From CAWFFV01 sp963814985 (GTDB lineage Bacteria > Chloroflexota > Ktedonobacteria > Ktedonobacterales > Ktedonobacteraceae): DNA of 64,000 nt. Under the pieces are notes generated by a model, which worked only from the letters and a program-made list of their open reading frames with translations, did no database searches and was not told the origin of the DNA. Positions 49,748 to 59,666 of the stretch are shown here, piece by piece. The stretch covers positions 248,001-312,000 of the forward strand of contig CAWFFV010000029.1 in the NCBI GenBank assembly GCA_963814985.1, given 5' to 3'. The translations under genes were made by a program, and so were the position numbers. Within the stretch, counting starts at the first letter, position 1; the number at the start of each line of letters is the position of its first letter.

Positions 49748-51041
49748 GAGCGTGATGGATAGAATTTCTAAGCCCGTACAGGGGCGTATCTTATTACTAA
49801 TGTCACCTGCCACATATCGGGCCAGTGCTTTTTTAAGTGCAGCGCAACGGCTAAATCTTGAAGTTGTCGTTGGCGTCGACCTGCCAGAGATACTGGCAGA
49901 GTATTGGCATGTACCCCTGGGCATTGATTTTACAGATATACAAACATCGTTACGTACTATTGTTGAGTTCGCACAGCAGCATCCTCTTGATGCTATTCTC
50001 TCAGTAGATGACAGTGCCAGCGAACTCGCGGCTCATGCCAGTGCGGCCATAGGACTGGCGCACAATTCTCCATATGCCAGTGAAGCTGCAAGGGACAAAC
50101 TACTCATGCGACGCTTGATGTCGGTGGGAGGTGCCCCCTGTCCTCCTTTTCATGACTTCCTGCTCAGTCAAGATCCAGCCTGGATTGCCACTCAGGTTGA
50201 TTACCCTTGTGTGCTCAAACCCTTACGATTCTCCGGCAGTAGAGGCGTAATTCGTGCCAACGACACCACAGAGTTTATTGCAGCCTTCAATCGTTTGAAG
50301 CGTCTATTACTCAATGAAGGTTACTCAGAGCATGAAACCTCTTTTTTGGTGGAAGACTTTATTGCAGGTTTTGAAGTAGCATTAGAAGGTCTTCTTACAC
50401 ATGGGCAGCTTAAAGTTCTGGCTTTGTTTGACAAGCCCGATCCGCTCGATGGGCCTTTCTTTGAAGAAACTATCTATGTAACTCCCTCGCGTTTGTCCAT
50501 AAGTGTACAGCAAGCGATTGCTCACTGCGTGGCGAAGGCCGCAGCGGCTCTTGGTTTGCGCGAAGGACCTGTACATGCAGAACTGCGTGTCAATGAGCAA
50601 GGTCCGTGGATGTTAGAGATTGCTGGGCGCTCTATTGGTGGTCTATGTTCTACCATTTTGGAGTTTGGTTCTGGTATGTGTCTGGAAGAACTGATTTTAC
50701 GTCATGCTGTTGGTGCCGAGATTACATCTATCGAGCGCGATACCCATGCGGCTGGCGTAATGATGATTCCCATACCCACTGCCGGTATGCTGAAAGCGGT
50801 GCATGGTGTGGAGGAGGCCGAAGCAATTCCACTCATTACAGGAATAGAAATTACGGCAAAACTACATCATCAACTGGTGCCCCTTCCCGAAGGAGCAAGC
50901 TATCTTGGCTTTATTTTTGCTCGTGGTGATACCCCTGCTGAAGTGGAAGAGGCTATTCGTTGTGCACACAAACTCCTGCACTTTGATATCAGGCGCGAGA
51001 TTCCCGTCTTGAGCAGTCATGTGGGTTCCAGTTGTGGCTGA
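49731..51041 (+). CDS. ATP-grasp domain ligase
   Basis: About 436 residues. A preATP-grasp domain (ILLLMSPATYRASAFLSAA...) is followed by ATP-grasp blocks YPCVLKPLRFSGSRGVIRA, SFLVEDFIAGFEVALEG, the metal-binding VHAELRVNEQGPWMLEIAGRSIGG, and a C-terminal domain of the carboxylate-amine ligase type. It would join a carboxylate to an amine or peptide at the cost of ATP. The substrate is unknown. ATG 49731 or ATG 49755 could be the start. It overlaps the 91-residue gene upstream. Confidence 0.82.
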   Translation: MLSKIESVMDRISKPVQGRILLLMSPATYRASAFLSAAQRLNLEVVVGVDLPEILAEYWHVPLGIDFTDIQTSLRTIVEFAQQHPLDAILSVDDSASELAAHASAAIGLAHNSPYASEAARDKLLMRRLMSVGGAPCPPFHDFLLSQDPAWIATQVDYPCVLKPLRFSGSRGVIRANDTTEFIAAFNRLKRLLLNEGYSEHETSFLVEDFIAGFEVALEGLLTHGQLKVLALFDKPDPLDGPFFEETIYVTPSRLSISVQQAIAHCVAKAAAALGLREGPVHAELRVNEQGPWMLEIAGRSIGGLCSTILEFGSGMCLEELILRHAVGAEITSIERDTHAAGVMMIPIPTAGMLKAVHGVEEAEAIPLITGIEITAKLHHQLVPLPEGASYLGFIFARGDTPAEVEEAIRCAHKLLHFDIRREIPVLSSHVGSSCG

Positions 51042-51202
51042 AACTATGCGTGGACTCGATAGATGTTTATCTCTTCTATCTTATCAATCTATAGCATTTT
51101 TGGTACTGCTTACTGCCCTACTGCCTGGATTGCATAGACATTCTATGAATTGTATGATACTCTGCAAAATATATTTAATGGTTGCTATTTGGAGGTATTT
51201 TT

Positions 51203-52471
51203 ATGACTTCAGCATATATTCCCTATGGAGGGACACCAATTCAGTCTTGCCAACGTTGTGGAAAGCCTCTTCCTTCCAATGAAATCTCTTGTAATAACTG
51301 TGGTTACTCTAACGCGTTTATCCAGAGAAATAACCCTAATGAATATGGGCAACCTCCCTCTAATACAGCCGGAGCAATTCCACAACTATCTTACGATCAG
51401 GCTCAATCTGGTGGACCGCAATGGGGTCTACCTCCGCAATCTATCACACCTTCGGCTCAAAATTATTCCTATCCACAGATACCATTTCCTTCGCAACAGG
51501 GGGCTACTGCCTACCCAGGCTGGTCTACCCAGACTATGGGGAACGGAGGGAACTTGTATGGAACTGTCAATCCTGCAAATCCCTCTGCTATATCTGTACC
51601 TCAGCAACCTTTTTCTGCCGTTTCCTTTGTCCCTGTAACAGCAAGTGACTCTCAGTTGAGCGTCATAAATGATTTACAGGCTCCGAATACAGGTACATCG
51701 CAATCCTCACGACTACGTCCAAAAGGTGGATTTATCATCGGTATTGTTCTTCTCTTAGTTGTTCTCGTGGGTGGCGCTGTGGCAAGCTCTCTCTTCATCA
51801 ATGCTTCTAATGCTCGAAAAAGTACTTCACCAAAAAGTACTTCGCCAGTAATTTCTTTCTCTCCTAAGGTGCCTCCTATCTTTGCTGATTCATTCCATAA
51901 CAATGCTAAGGGATGGGATCTCCAAAGTGATACTGGTAAACCAAGCAAATTTTCAGTAGCGATAGATAATAGTGCTTTGACATTAGAAGATGATAATAAT
52001 AAGCTGCTCTGGGAAATGGTTCCTGGAGGCAAAACATTTAGTGATTTTAAGCTTACTGTGAATGCCACTCTTGCGGGAGGTGAACAAAGTAACGGATATG
52101 GCATATATATTCGTGGAGCCTCAAATGCAAACACTGATCTTGCAACATATTACCGCTTTGAGTTATACGGTGATGGCACATACGCCGTTTTTAAAGGTAT
52201 TATGGATTCCAGTAATAATTCTACCAATACAAAACTTGTAGATTACACGATGAGTTCTGCTATTCAAAAGCAAGGGGGCATTAATCATATTCTTATTGTT
52301 GCCCATGGGCCGTCTATGACACTGATTGTGAATGGGCAAACGTTGAAAACAATATCGGACCCTGGTTATACGAGTGGTTCTGTGGCACTCTTCGTGTCAA
52401 ACTTGCCAAGTGTACGTCCTGGAGCACAGGCAAAGTTTTCCAGCTTTGCGATCTATCCACTGCAAGCTTAG
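51203..52471 (+). CDS. Zinc-ribbon, single-TM protein with LamG/DUF1080-like outer domain
   Basis: 422 residues from ATG 51203 (GGAGG 7 nt upstream). Ribbon CQRCGKPLPSNEISCNNCGY, a Pro/Gln-rich linker, one TM (GFIIGIVLLLVVLVGGAVAS), then an outer jelly-roll domain: PIFADSFHNNAKGWDLQ...YGIYIRGASNAN..YYRFELYGDGTYAVFKG...GSVALFVSNL, similar to concanavalin-like DUF1080/LamG folds that bind carbohydrate. It parallels 46531-47745, with a different outer domain. Confidence 0.72.
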   Translation: MTSAYIPYGGTPIQSCQRCGKPLPSNEISCNNCGYSNAFIQRNNPNEYGQPPSNTAGAIPQLSYDQAQSGGPQWGLPPQSITPSAQNYSYPQIPFPSQQGATAYPGWSTQTMGNGGNLYGTVNPANPSAISVPQQPFSAVSFVPVTASDSQLSVINDLQAPNTGTSQSSRLRPKGGFIIGIVLLLVVLVGGAVASSLFINASNARKSTSPKSTSPVISFSPKVPPIFADSFHNNAKGWDLQSDTGKPSKFSVAIDNSALTLEDDNNKLLWEMVPGGKTFSDFKLTVNATLAGGEQSNGYGIYIRGASNANTDLATYYRFELYGDGTYAVFKGIMDSSNNSTNTKLVDYTMSSAIQKQGGINHILIVAHGPSMTLIVNGQTLKTISDPGYTSGSVALFVSNLPSVRPGAQAKFSSFAIYPLQA

Positions 52472-52477
52472 AGAAAA

Positions 52478-52516
52478 ATCGAAAGAGATATTCAGAAGGA
52501 AATCTCGATATTTTTT
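52478..52516 (+). terminator. Intrinsic terminator
   Basis: ATCG-aaa-GAGAT (52478 onward) pairs with ATCTCGAT (52502-52509) and is followed by T6 (52511-52516), just after the zinc-ribbon gene stop. Confidence 0.55.
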
Positions 52517-52635
52517 ATGTTGATATACCTATATTGACATTATCGTGTTTAGATTGTATTATAGCAAAAACTGTAGAGTTATTTGGGTAAATAGAATAGC
52601 GTCGAACTCTAGAGTATTTGGCAGGAGTGTAGTAG

Positions 52636-55546
52636 ATGTTGGGAGTTGAGAAGATCACTATGGGTTTGAGTGACCTTGTAATTGTTGCATCATTTACTGA
52701 GAGTATCGAAGCACTCTCGATTTTGGTAAGTGCATTCCCCACAAACTGTCTCGCGCCAATTGTGGTGCTTCTGCAGCTAGATCCAAGTGCTGCTAGTAAT
52801 TTGACTCCTGAGAGTCTTGGGGCTATTCTCCAGCACTGCTCTGTATTAAACGTTGAGGTTGTAGTCTCGCGGCAGTTACTTGAGGCAGGGAAAATCTATG
52901 TGGTTCCATGTGATAGTATTGTAACCATTAACCATGGCTATATTGCTGTACAGGAAGATCCAGCTGGGCAAATAAATTCTCCTGTAGATGTTTTACTTTC
53001 GCAAGCCGCATCAGTATATAGAGAGCACCTGATTGCAGTAGTATTGCCTGAGTCTGGCTCTGATGGTGTGTCAGGCGCTCTCCATGTAAAACGTGCTGGG
53101 GGAACAGTGCTTTTCCAGAAGTGTTCGTCTAGTCGTTCCCCTTTGGGACTTTTGGGTTTGCCTCCAACCGCGATAGACAGTAAAGCCGATGTCGCAGAGA
53201 TTGGTCTATTACTCCAAAACTTTCTTTCTCTTGTACATCTTGTGCAGACTGAAGAAATATCAGGTAATGTGCTCCAGGATATTTTTGAGCAGATTAGTCG
53301 ACAAAGTAGTCTTCACTTGCACCTTTACCCGGTGTCGCTTCTCGTAAGGCGTATTAGTTGGCGCATGATGGTCACGCACAATCATACTTTGTACGACTAC
53401 GCACAATATTTACAGAGGTGTCCACAGGAGATCGGCAAGTTTGTACAGACACTTCTAGTGGCTACTATCCCGATGTTCCATGACGCTGCATCTTTTCAGC
53501 ACCTTAAGGATAATATTTTGCCTGTTTTGGTAGATCAGGGCCGTAGTCATGGTCATGTGCTCCGTTTCTGGTCAGCAGGCTGTGGTACAGGCGGAGAAGT
53601 GTACTGGTTGGCAATGCTGTTGGCAGATCTTTTAGGAGAGGAACTTCCCAGGTGGAGTATCAAAATTTTTGCAACTGACCAGGACGAGGAGGCGATTACC
53701 TTTGCTCGAAGAGGATTGTATACAGAAGATCTGTTGAAAGAGCTACCTCCTGAGTATTGTACCCGATTTTTTGTACGTGTTGACCAGGGATATCGTATTG
53801 TGAAGACGCTACGTGAGATGGTCACTTTTGGACAACATGATCTGCAACAGGGTGTACCTTTTCTTCATATTGATCTCATCATTTGTCGCAATGTGCTTGC
53901 TTACTTTACCTCTGAACTCCAGGACCATTTGCTCAACCAGTTTGCCTTCTCTTTGTCTCCCAGAGGCTACTTGATGTTAGATAAAGGCGAAAGGCAATTA
54001 CTCGTGCCGTCGTTCTTATGAACTTATCAATTCGGACTGGGCGGTATATCGTTATGTGCACAATGCGAAGTCAGTCATGGATCTCCGAGGAGAAGCTCCA
54101 CAGAAAGAGAGACTTCCCGATTGGGTGAGAGGAAGACAACATGTTGACCAGAACAATGCAGAGGTATTGTCTGAATATGAACTTGCATATTACTTCAGTT
54201 CCTCGTCACTCGATGGTCTCTCCTTTGATATGATGTCCACATGTGAGCGATTAGGAGCGTTTCTCAAGCAGGAGAAAATAAATAAAGAGGCACTGATATT
54301 GTGTACTGAGGAACTTCAGGCCTCTAAAGAGGAGTTCGAGACCGCATGCGAGGAGTTGCAGATACATACGGGTGAATTGCAGACACTTATCTCCATGCTT
54401 GAACTGATCTTTGATAATGCTCGCTTAATTGCCCTGGCGCTCTATGATGTACAAACAATGGAATTGATTCTGGGAAGTCCACGCTATCGTGATATGGTCA
54501 TGCAAGTGCGTGGTTTGGATCGCAATAATCTCGTTGGTCGCAAATGGTATGACTTACCTTTTGTGAAAACGCGTAAGCAGGCAATGGAACTCTGGAAGAC
54601 AGTGATGGAGAGTCGAACTCCGTTGCACCTATCAGAAGCTTACTGTATGCTTAACCAGGACAAGCAAGATGTGATTTGGGAATGTACCCTCATACCAATT
54701 ATAGATACAGTTAATGCTGCGACAATTCGTTTTGTACTTGTCTCTGCGATCGAGGTAACGGAGCAAGTGCAGGCACGAGTGAATTCGGAACAACTCAATG
54801 TGCTCAAGGATAACTTTTTGTCACTGGCGAGCCATGAACTGCGTACTCCTCTCACCTCGATCCTGGCTAATGCTGAGTTGCTCCGCTTCAACTTACAACA
54901 GCCGCCAAAAGAGAGAGTTGGTGAAGATGTACTCATTCCGCGTGTACGACAAGCACAACAGATAGATTTTGTGGATCGAGTGATTGAGCAAGTCGGTTGT
55001 ATGAGGAAACTTATTAATGACATGCTAGATGTTACTCGTTTCGGTGGTGATGTGTTTGAACTAAATATTTCTGAGCATGTCGATATAGTTGCGTTGGTGC
55101 AACAGGTCGTCGAGCAGCAATCTGTTATCTGTAATCGCCAGCTTATCCTGGAAACGCACCAGAATGGCCTTATGGGGACTTGTGATGAGTTCAGAATAAA
55201 GCAAGTGTTGAATAACCTGCTTGATAATGCTATCAAATATAGCTCACCCTCCACGCCTGTGGTGATTACTACCGAGTGCCACCCCGACCATCCCCAGGAG
55301 GTGGTTATTTCGATACGAGATGAAGGGGGTGGCATCAGCGAGGAGCAACAGGTACATATTTTTGACCGTTTCTACCGAGTATGTACCCATACGAGATCTC
55401 GCGTTGATGGCCTGGGATTGGGATTGTATATTGCGTATGAGATTATTATGCGACATGGCGGGCGTATATGGGTGGAGAGCAAAGTGGGAGTGGGTAGTAC
55501 GTTTTCTTTCACCCTATCTCTGGAAGCTTCTTCTATGGGGCAGTAA
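52636..55546 (+). CDS. CheB-CheR-PAS histidine kinase fusion, one frame shift
   Basis: The first part is a CheB-like methylesterase domain (~1-190), then CheR with FWSAGCGTGGEVYW, FATDQDEEAITFARRGLY and LIICRNVLAYF. The frame breaks near 54000-54015; the second part has a coiled coil (CTEELQASKEEFETACEELQ), a PAS domain, the HisKA box LASHELRTPLTS, and HATPase boxes LLDNAIKY and DGLGLGLYIAYEI. In CheB the nucleophile (VASF, S19) and Asp (GSDG, D143) remain, but the His of the triad reads as Gln (VVLLQLDP, Q47), so this domain is probably inactive. Joined length is ~970 residues. Such fusions regulate non-flagellar behaviour; no chemoreceptor is nearby. Confidence 0.83.
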
Positions 55547-55663
55547 TGATGTGCTGAAAATATTAAATATAGATAACATTGGAACATTAGGACTAAATAC
55601 CCTTCCACTTGAAGAGTAAATTTGCCATGATCCCACAAAGTAACATTTTTGCTGAAGAGAGCC

Positions 55664-55693
55664 TTGACAATTATAAGTTTTGTGACTTATAAT
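55664..55693 (+). promoter_or_regulatory. Consensus promoter embedded in a palindromic operator
   Basis: TTGACA (55664-55669), 18 bp, TATAAT (55688-55693). The spacer and -10 box are covered by ATTATAAGT-tttgtg-ACTTATAAT, a nearly perfect dyad, so a dimeric repressor binding here would block the -10 box. Confidence 0.75.
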
Positions 55694-55714
55694 AAAATTA
55701 GGGGAAAGTAGAAA

Positions 55715-55746
55715 AAGGTGTTTGCTGCTGCAACAGCAAACACCTT
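55715..55746 (+). ncRNA. Candidate short RNA/attenuator hairpin
   Basis: AAGGTGTTTGCTG (55715-55727) pairs perfectly with CAGCAAACACCTT (55734-55746) around a 6-nt CTGCAA loop. It begins ~15 nt after the expected transcription start of the 55664 promoter. No T-run follows. It may terminate a ~50-nt RNA or guard the 5' end of a longer transcript. Confidence 0.4.
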
Positions 55747-56104
55747 AACATGACCCTACCTTCTCTGTGTGCAAACAGGATCTGGAAAACTTTCTGGCAC
55801 GCAGATTTTACATGTTGTATGTCAACTATTGGCTGACATGATTTGTTTGGGTCTCGATTTAGTATACATCAATCGGGTCCTGTTGTCAACCTGAGTGGTA
55901 CGATGGATGTCCGTCAGATTTGGTATTACCTTCTCTTTCCTCTATTAATACGAGAAACACGGCGGGCTTGTATGCTGAAGATGGATGTTGTTCACCCACA
56001 CGTTGGGATTTTTCTCCGGTATTGTAGTTAGTTCACTGAATTGCATTAAAAACTCCCCAGGATTGGTCTGATTGTGATGGAACACTTCGTCAGAAGCGGG
56101 AGAA

Positions 56105-56431
56105 ATGATGCCCTGGAGACGTGAACGCTATCCTTCCAACTGGGGAGAGATGGCTCGTGAATGCAAAGAAAAAGCCAGGTGGCAATGTGAATGGTGTAAG
56201 GTGTTGCATGGTACGATGCGGATGAGTAGCAAAGGGGAAATGTATCGGGTGGTGTTAGCCGCTGCTCACCTTGACCACGATCCAGAAAATCCGTCGCCGC
56301 GGCTAGCCGCACTCTGTCAGCGATGCCATTTGCGCTATGATACCTACCGTCATACACTGCGTGCCAGAAGAAAGCACTATCATCGCCAATATGCTGCAAT
56401 GTTGGAAGCTGGACAATTGGAATTATTTTGA
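56105..56431 (+). CDS. HNH-type nuclease-like protein
   Basis: 108 residues with CEWCKVLHG (first Cys pair), LAAAHLDHDPENPSPRLAALCQRCHLRYD (the HNH core with Cys pair) and a basic tail. This is a small HNH domain of the kind seen in phage and mobile elements. Two tandem ATGs (56105, 56108) are possible; GGGAG is just upstream. It may be transcribed from 55664 or from a promoter I cannot see. Confidence 0.75.
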   Translation: MMPWRRERYPSNWGEMARECKEKARWQCEWCKVLHGTMRMSSKGEMYRVVLAAAHLDHDPENPSPRLAALCQRCHLRYDTYRHTLRARRKHYHRQYAAMLEAGQLELF

Positions 56432-56495
56432 GTGGAAGATAAGATTTTGGCGAAGTAATTCGTGTAGTTTTCACCGGTTTTAAGAGCTATCTGCC

Positions 56496-58199
56496 TTACC
56501 CAGACTTTTTGTGTTGTGATTTCCCCAGGATACCACCTACCCAACCCAAAAGAGTGGTAACGGCTAAACCACCAACAAGATAGATTATCAGGTTGACCCA
56601 CAGTGGCTGTCCTTGCACCAGAGGATGAGTAGGGAATGCAGGTTGCACAGCTCGCCAGGCGTGATTAAGTTCATTGGGAGATATAACAGTTCTCTGGAGT
56701 CGTGCTGCTGTGGTATCAAATTGTATTTGCTGCAAAAAACGGATGAGTAGCCCGATACCGAGAACAAACCAGAACATACATGTACTGATGATTCCAGACC
56801 AATAGCCAGACCATGCGCCTCGTAGGGACACCCCGCCTTTGCGAGTAGTCATAAAACCTGTTATGACATAAAAGAAAAACCCCATCAAGGTCGCCAGATA
56901 GAAGTATTCCTCTCCTCTCATAAATGCTACCATGAGTCCTGCCAATATGCCTTGCAATAATCCCCACAAGCATCCCTGACCAAATGGATCAGGTAATCGC
57001 TGAGCGGGGGCTAACGGTGATGGTGACGCCGTGACATATCCAGAAGGTATTGGCGGTTGCGCTGGAGTCCGATTGGCTACTTGCGGATAAGCAGGCTGTG
57101 GATAGCTAGTTTGTGACGGTGAGGGATGGACAGGTTGTGAATAGCCAGATTGCGGCTGTAACGGATGGACAGGTTGTGAATAGCCAGATTGCGGATAAAC
57201 AGTTTGCGTCTGCGGCATATAGGAAGGCTGTAAGGATTGTACGCCAGTATAAGCATGTGCTGAATGTGTAGGATTTATAGCTTGTGATACAACCTCTTCC
57301 AATGGTGGCAAGGCAATGGTTGTATCCGCAAAGGCGCTAAACGCAGGTTCCCTAAGTATCTGAGCGAACTCACGCATATTTTGATAACGCTGATCAGGAT
57401 TCACGGAGAGTGCTTTGAGCAAGGTGCGTTCAGTCTTTACGGATAGTGATGGATTCAGCTGGCGCGGCGCAATCAATTCATCATGGATACTTCGGTTAAT
57501 CGATGCAGGGGGCAATCTATTTGTCAGTAAGAGGTACATGGTAGCTGCTAGCGAATAGATATCCGACAGCGGGCTTGTTCTTCCCATGTACTGTTCAATC
57601 GGACTAAAGCCTTCAGTGACGGCTTTAATGATCGTCTGTGTATTTTCTCTGGGATCGTAGAGTTTGGTCAGACCAAAATCGACCAGTACGGTCGTTTGCT
57701 GAGGAGTTAAGATAATATTACCAGGTTTGATATCGCGGTGTATGACAGCGGGATTGCGATTATGTAATTCTTGCAAAACATCCATAATAGGCAGAAACCA
57801 GGCGAGTACCTCTTGTTCACTACATGGACCTGTTGCATGCTGGTTTGGCATCTGCTCACCAGGCACCGTACCACCAATGCGACTCTGTAACACTTCCAGG
57901 AGATTCTGACCCTCAATCAATTGCATGACAAGATAGAAGCGACCATTGGACTCCAGCGCATCGTACACTTCTGGCAAATGTTCGCTCCTCACCGTAAAAA
58001 GCACACTTGCTTCCATCAATGCCTGACGACGTGCAGAAGGAGTTACATCATATGTCTCTTTAATGGCGCACGGACGATTTCCTTCACTTGTATCGATGCC
58101 CCGATAGACAGCGCCAAATCCCCCACTATTGATGAGTCTTCCAATAATATAGTGGCCGCCAATGACAGTTCCCTGTGTGAGTGCTACTGGTAAGCTCAT
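56496..58199 (-). CDS. Ser/Thr protein kinase with Pro/Gln-rich repeats and polytopic C-terminus
   Basis: 567 residues. Kinase domain (~1-280): NSGGFGAVYRG, PCAIKETYD (Lys), VIHRDIKPGNI (Asp), LVDFGLTK and EGFSPIEQYMG, a variant of the APE segment seen in this kinase subgroup. Then come a linker with tandem 13-residue units (PQSGYSQPVHP) and four to five TM helices (GILAGLMVAFM, GIISTCMFWFVLGIGLLIRF). Substrates are unknown. It begins at ATG 58199 with AAAGGA 12 nt upstream; convergent with the HNH gene. Confidence 0.87.
   Translation of the reverse strand: MSLPVALTQGTVIGGHYIIGRLINSGGFGAVYRGIDTSEGNRPCAIKETYDVTPSARRQALMEASVLFTVRSEHLPEVYDALESNGRFYLVMQLIEGQNLLEVLQSRIGGTVPGEQMPNQHATGPCSEQEVLAWFLPIMDVLQELHNRNPAVIHRDIKPGNIILTPQQTTVLVDFGLTKLYDPRENTQTIIKAVTEGFSPIEQYMGRTSPLSDIYSLAATMYLLLTNRLPPASINRSIHDELIAPRQLNPSLSVKTERTLLKALSVNPDQRYQNMREFAQILREPAFSAFADTTIALPPLEEVVSQAINPTHSAHAYTGVQSLQPSYMPQTQTVYPQSGYSQPVHPLQPQSGYSQPVHPSPSQTSYPQPAYPQVANRTPAQPPIPSGYVTASPSPLAPAQRLPDPFGQGCLWGLLQGILAGLMVAFMRGEEYFYLATLMGFFFYVITGFMTTRKGGVSLRGAWSGYWSGIISTCMFWFVLGIGLLIRFLQQIQFDTTAARLQRTVISPNELNHAWRAVQPAFPTHPLVQGQPLWVNLIIYLVGGLAVTTLLGWVGGILGKSQHKKSG
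57124..57194. repeat. In-frame 39-bp tandem repeat inside a kinase gene
   Basis: A 32-bp unit (57124-57155) recurs exactly at 57163-57194, period 39 bp (13 codons), encoding PQSGYSQPVHP twice. Gain or loss of units would keep the frame. Confidence 0.85.
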
Positions 58200-58685
58200 A
58201 CTTGAGCAAATTCCTTTACTGCCGGTTTTGTTAGATTTCTTACCGCGTGATACGTCTCATCAGAGGATACCTGCGAAACATCCTACCATACGGCGTTCTC
58301 ACTGAATAGAGACGTGCAAAAATATCTACGTTCCAATGTCGTCTACAGTTACACTCATGGATTTTTGTAATGAAACTGCACACGCACAAACTTTCCACAT
58401 ACTCTACGTTTTACCAGAAAAATCTCAAAAAAGCATTTCATTGTGTATTGCCGTATGATATACTGCCAGCAATATAGAGATATTCGCTCCATACCAGGTT
58501 AGTCGAAGAAAGGACAGACAGGCAAAAAGCTGGAAAATGGCGACAATTTGCAAGCTAAAAGGCGAACTGTATAACCCATCAGTGGAGTAAGAGACAACGT
58601 TGCTTGCAATACCACATACGTATGATACAATAAGCCAGGACTGAACTGATCTTACGTACATGTTGCAGGAGAAGAGAGCAAGCAC
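58200..58685. other. Divergent region between kinase and sigma factor
   Basis: No gene recognised. The right side has a promoter candidate (58604-58631). Another -10-like TATACT lies near 58457-58462 without a good -35 box. Confidence 0.5.
58604..58631 (+). promoter_or_regulatory. Promoter candidate for the sigma factor gene
   Basis: TTGCAA (58604-58609), 16 bp, TACAAT (58626-58631), ~55 bp before the coding start. Confidence 0.45.
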
Positions 58686-59597
58686 TTGGAACGAAATGTG
58701 ATGTTTAACACAGAACGCGACCGTGATAAGGCGACTGAAACCGTACCAGAAGCGGACCTGAGTAGTCTAGCGCAAAGCGACAGCCTGCGCCTCTATCTTC
58801 GCGAGATCTCACGTATTTCTCTGCTCTCTGCAGTGAGCGAGTCTCGCCTTGCTGAACGCGCAGAACAGGGAGATAGAGATGCACGTAACCACCTCATTGA
58901 GGCAAATCTGCGATTGGTTGTAAGTATCGCCAAGAAATATGTTGGCCAAGGGCTTTCCCTGGAAGATCTCATCGGTGAAGGAAATATCGGCCTGATTCGT
59001 GCTGTTACCAAATTCGACTACCGGAAAGGCTTTCGTTTCTCCACCTACGCCACCTGGTGGATTAAACAAGCCATTACTCGTGCCATCCTGGAAGGAACTC
59101 GTGTGGTACGACTTCCTGTCTACATTATGGAAGAGGTGATGCGTGTTAAGCGCACCACTCGTCAGCTGTACCAGGAACTTGGACGGGAGCCTACTCCTGA
59201 AAGCATTGGGCAACGTCTAGGGATGTCAGCAGACCGCGTCAGTGAACTCTTGATTTGGGCGGAGAAAGTTTTCTCACTCGATGCTCCTCTCTCTGAAGAG
59301 GAAGAGAATACACTTGGCGATATCATTGAGGATGTGCGAGAGCGTGGACCCATAGAACTCACGGATCAGCAACTGTTGAGGGAAGAGATTCGTAAAGTTT
59401 TGGGGCAACTTACGTTGCGTGAACGACAAGTGATCGAATTGCGCTTTGGCCTGGTAGATGACCACGATCATACACTGGAAGAAGTGGGAAAGAAATTGAA
59501 AGTGACTCGTGAACGGGTTCGCCAGATCGAGGAGCGTGCCATTCGCAAGTTGCGTCATCCACAAGCAAGTCGTATCCTTAAAGACTATCTCGATTGA
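58686..59597 (+). CDS. RpoD/SigA-like sigma factor (group 2-type)
   Basis: 303 residues with all sigma-70 regions in order: 1.2 (DSLRLYLREISRISLLS), 2.1-2.4 (NLRLVVSIAKKYVGQGLSLEDLIGEG, GFRFSTYATWWIKQAITRAI), 3 (PVYIMEEVMRVKR) and 4.2 (TLEEVGKKLKVTRERVRQIEERAIRKLR). It lacks a long region 1.1, so it is more likely an alternative than the primary sigma. TTG 58686 or GTG 58698 or ATG 58701 may be the start; GGAGAAGAG lies upstream of the TTG. Followed by a strong terminator. Confidence 0.9.
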   Translation: MERNVMFNTERDRDKATETVPEADLSSLAQSDSLRLYLREISRISLLSAVSESRLAERAEQGDRDARNHLIEANLRLVVSIAKKYVGQGLSLEDLIGEGNIGLIRAVTKFDYRKGFRFSTYATWWIKQAITRAILEGTRVVRLPVYIMEEVMRVKRTTRQLYQELGREPTPESIGQRLGMSADRVSELLIWAEKVFSLDAPLSEEEENTLGDIIEDVRERGPIELTDQQLLREEIRKVLGQLTLRERQVIELRFGLVDDHDHTLEEVGKKLKVTRERVRQIEERAIRKLRHPQASRILKDYLD

Positions 59598-59609
59598 GAG
59601 AAAACCACA

Positions 59610-59666
59610 ATATGCAGAGAACATGGCGAGAGATATCATATCTTTCTTGCCATGTTCTCTGCATAT
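59610..59666 (+). terminator. Strong hairpin terminator after the sigma gene
   Basis: ATATGCAGAGAACATGGC (59610-59627) is perfectly complementary to GCCATGTTCTCTGCATAT (59649-59666); the loop adds a GAGAGAT/ATCTTTC extension. GCAGAGAACAT also recurs once downstream (near 59710). Confidence 0.75.

Larger units (their letters stand above)
55547..56104. other. Intergenic region with strong promoter and hairpin
   Basis: No convincing protein gene. It holds a consensus promoter inside a palindrome (55664-55693), a 13-bp hairpin just downstream (55715-55746), and a second inverted repeat ATGTCA...TGACAT (55819-55839). A 62-codon open frame at 55843-56031 has no ribosome site and no resemblance to a family. 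Confidence 0.6.

Noticed and set aside
55843..56031. 62-codon open frame after the 55664 promoter
   Set aside because: No ribosome site, no family likeness, and codon use that looks random.
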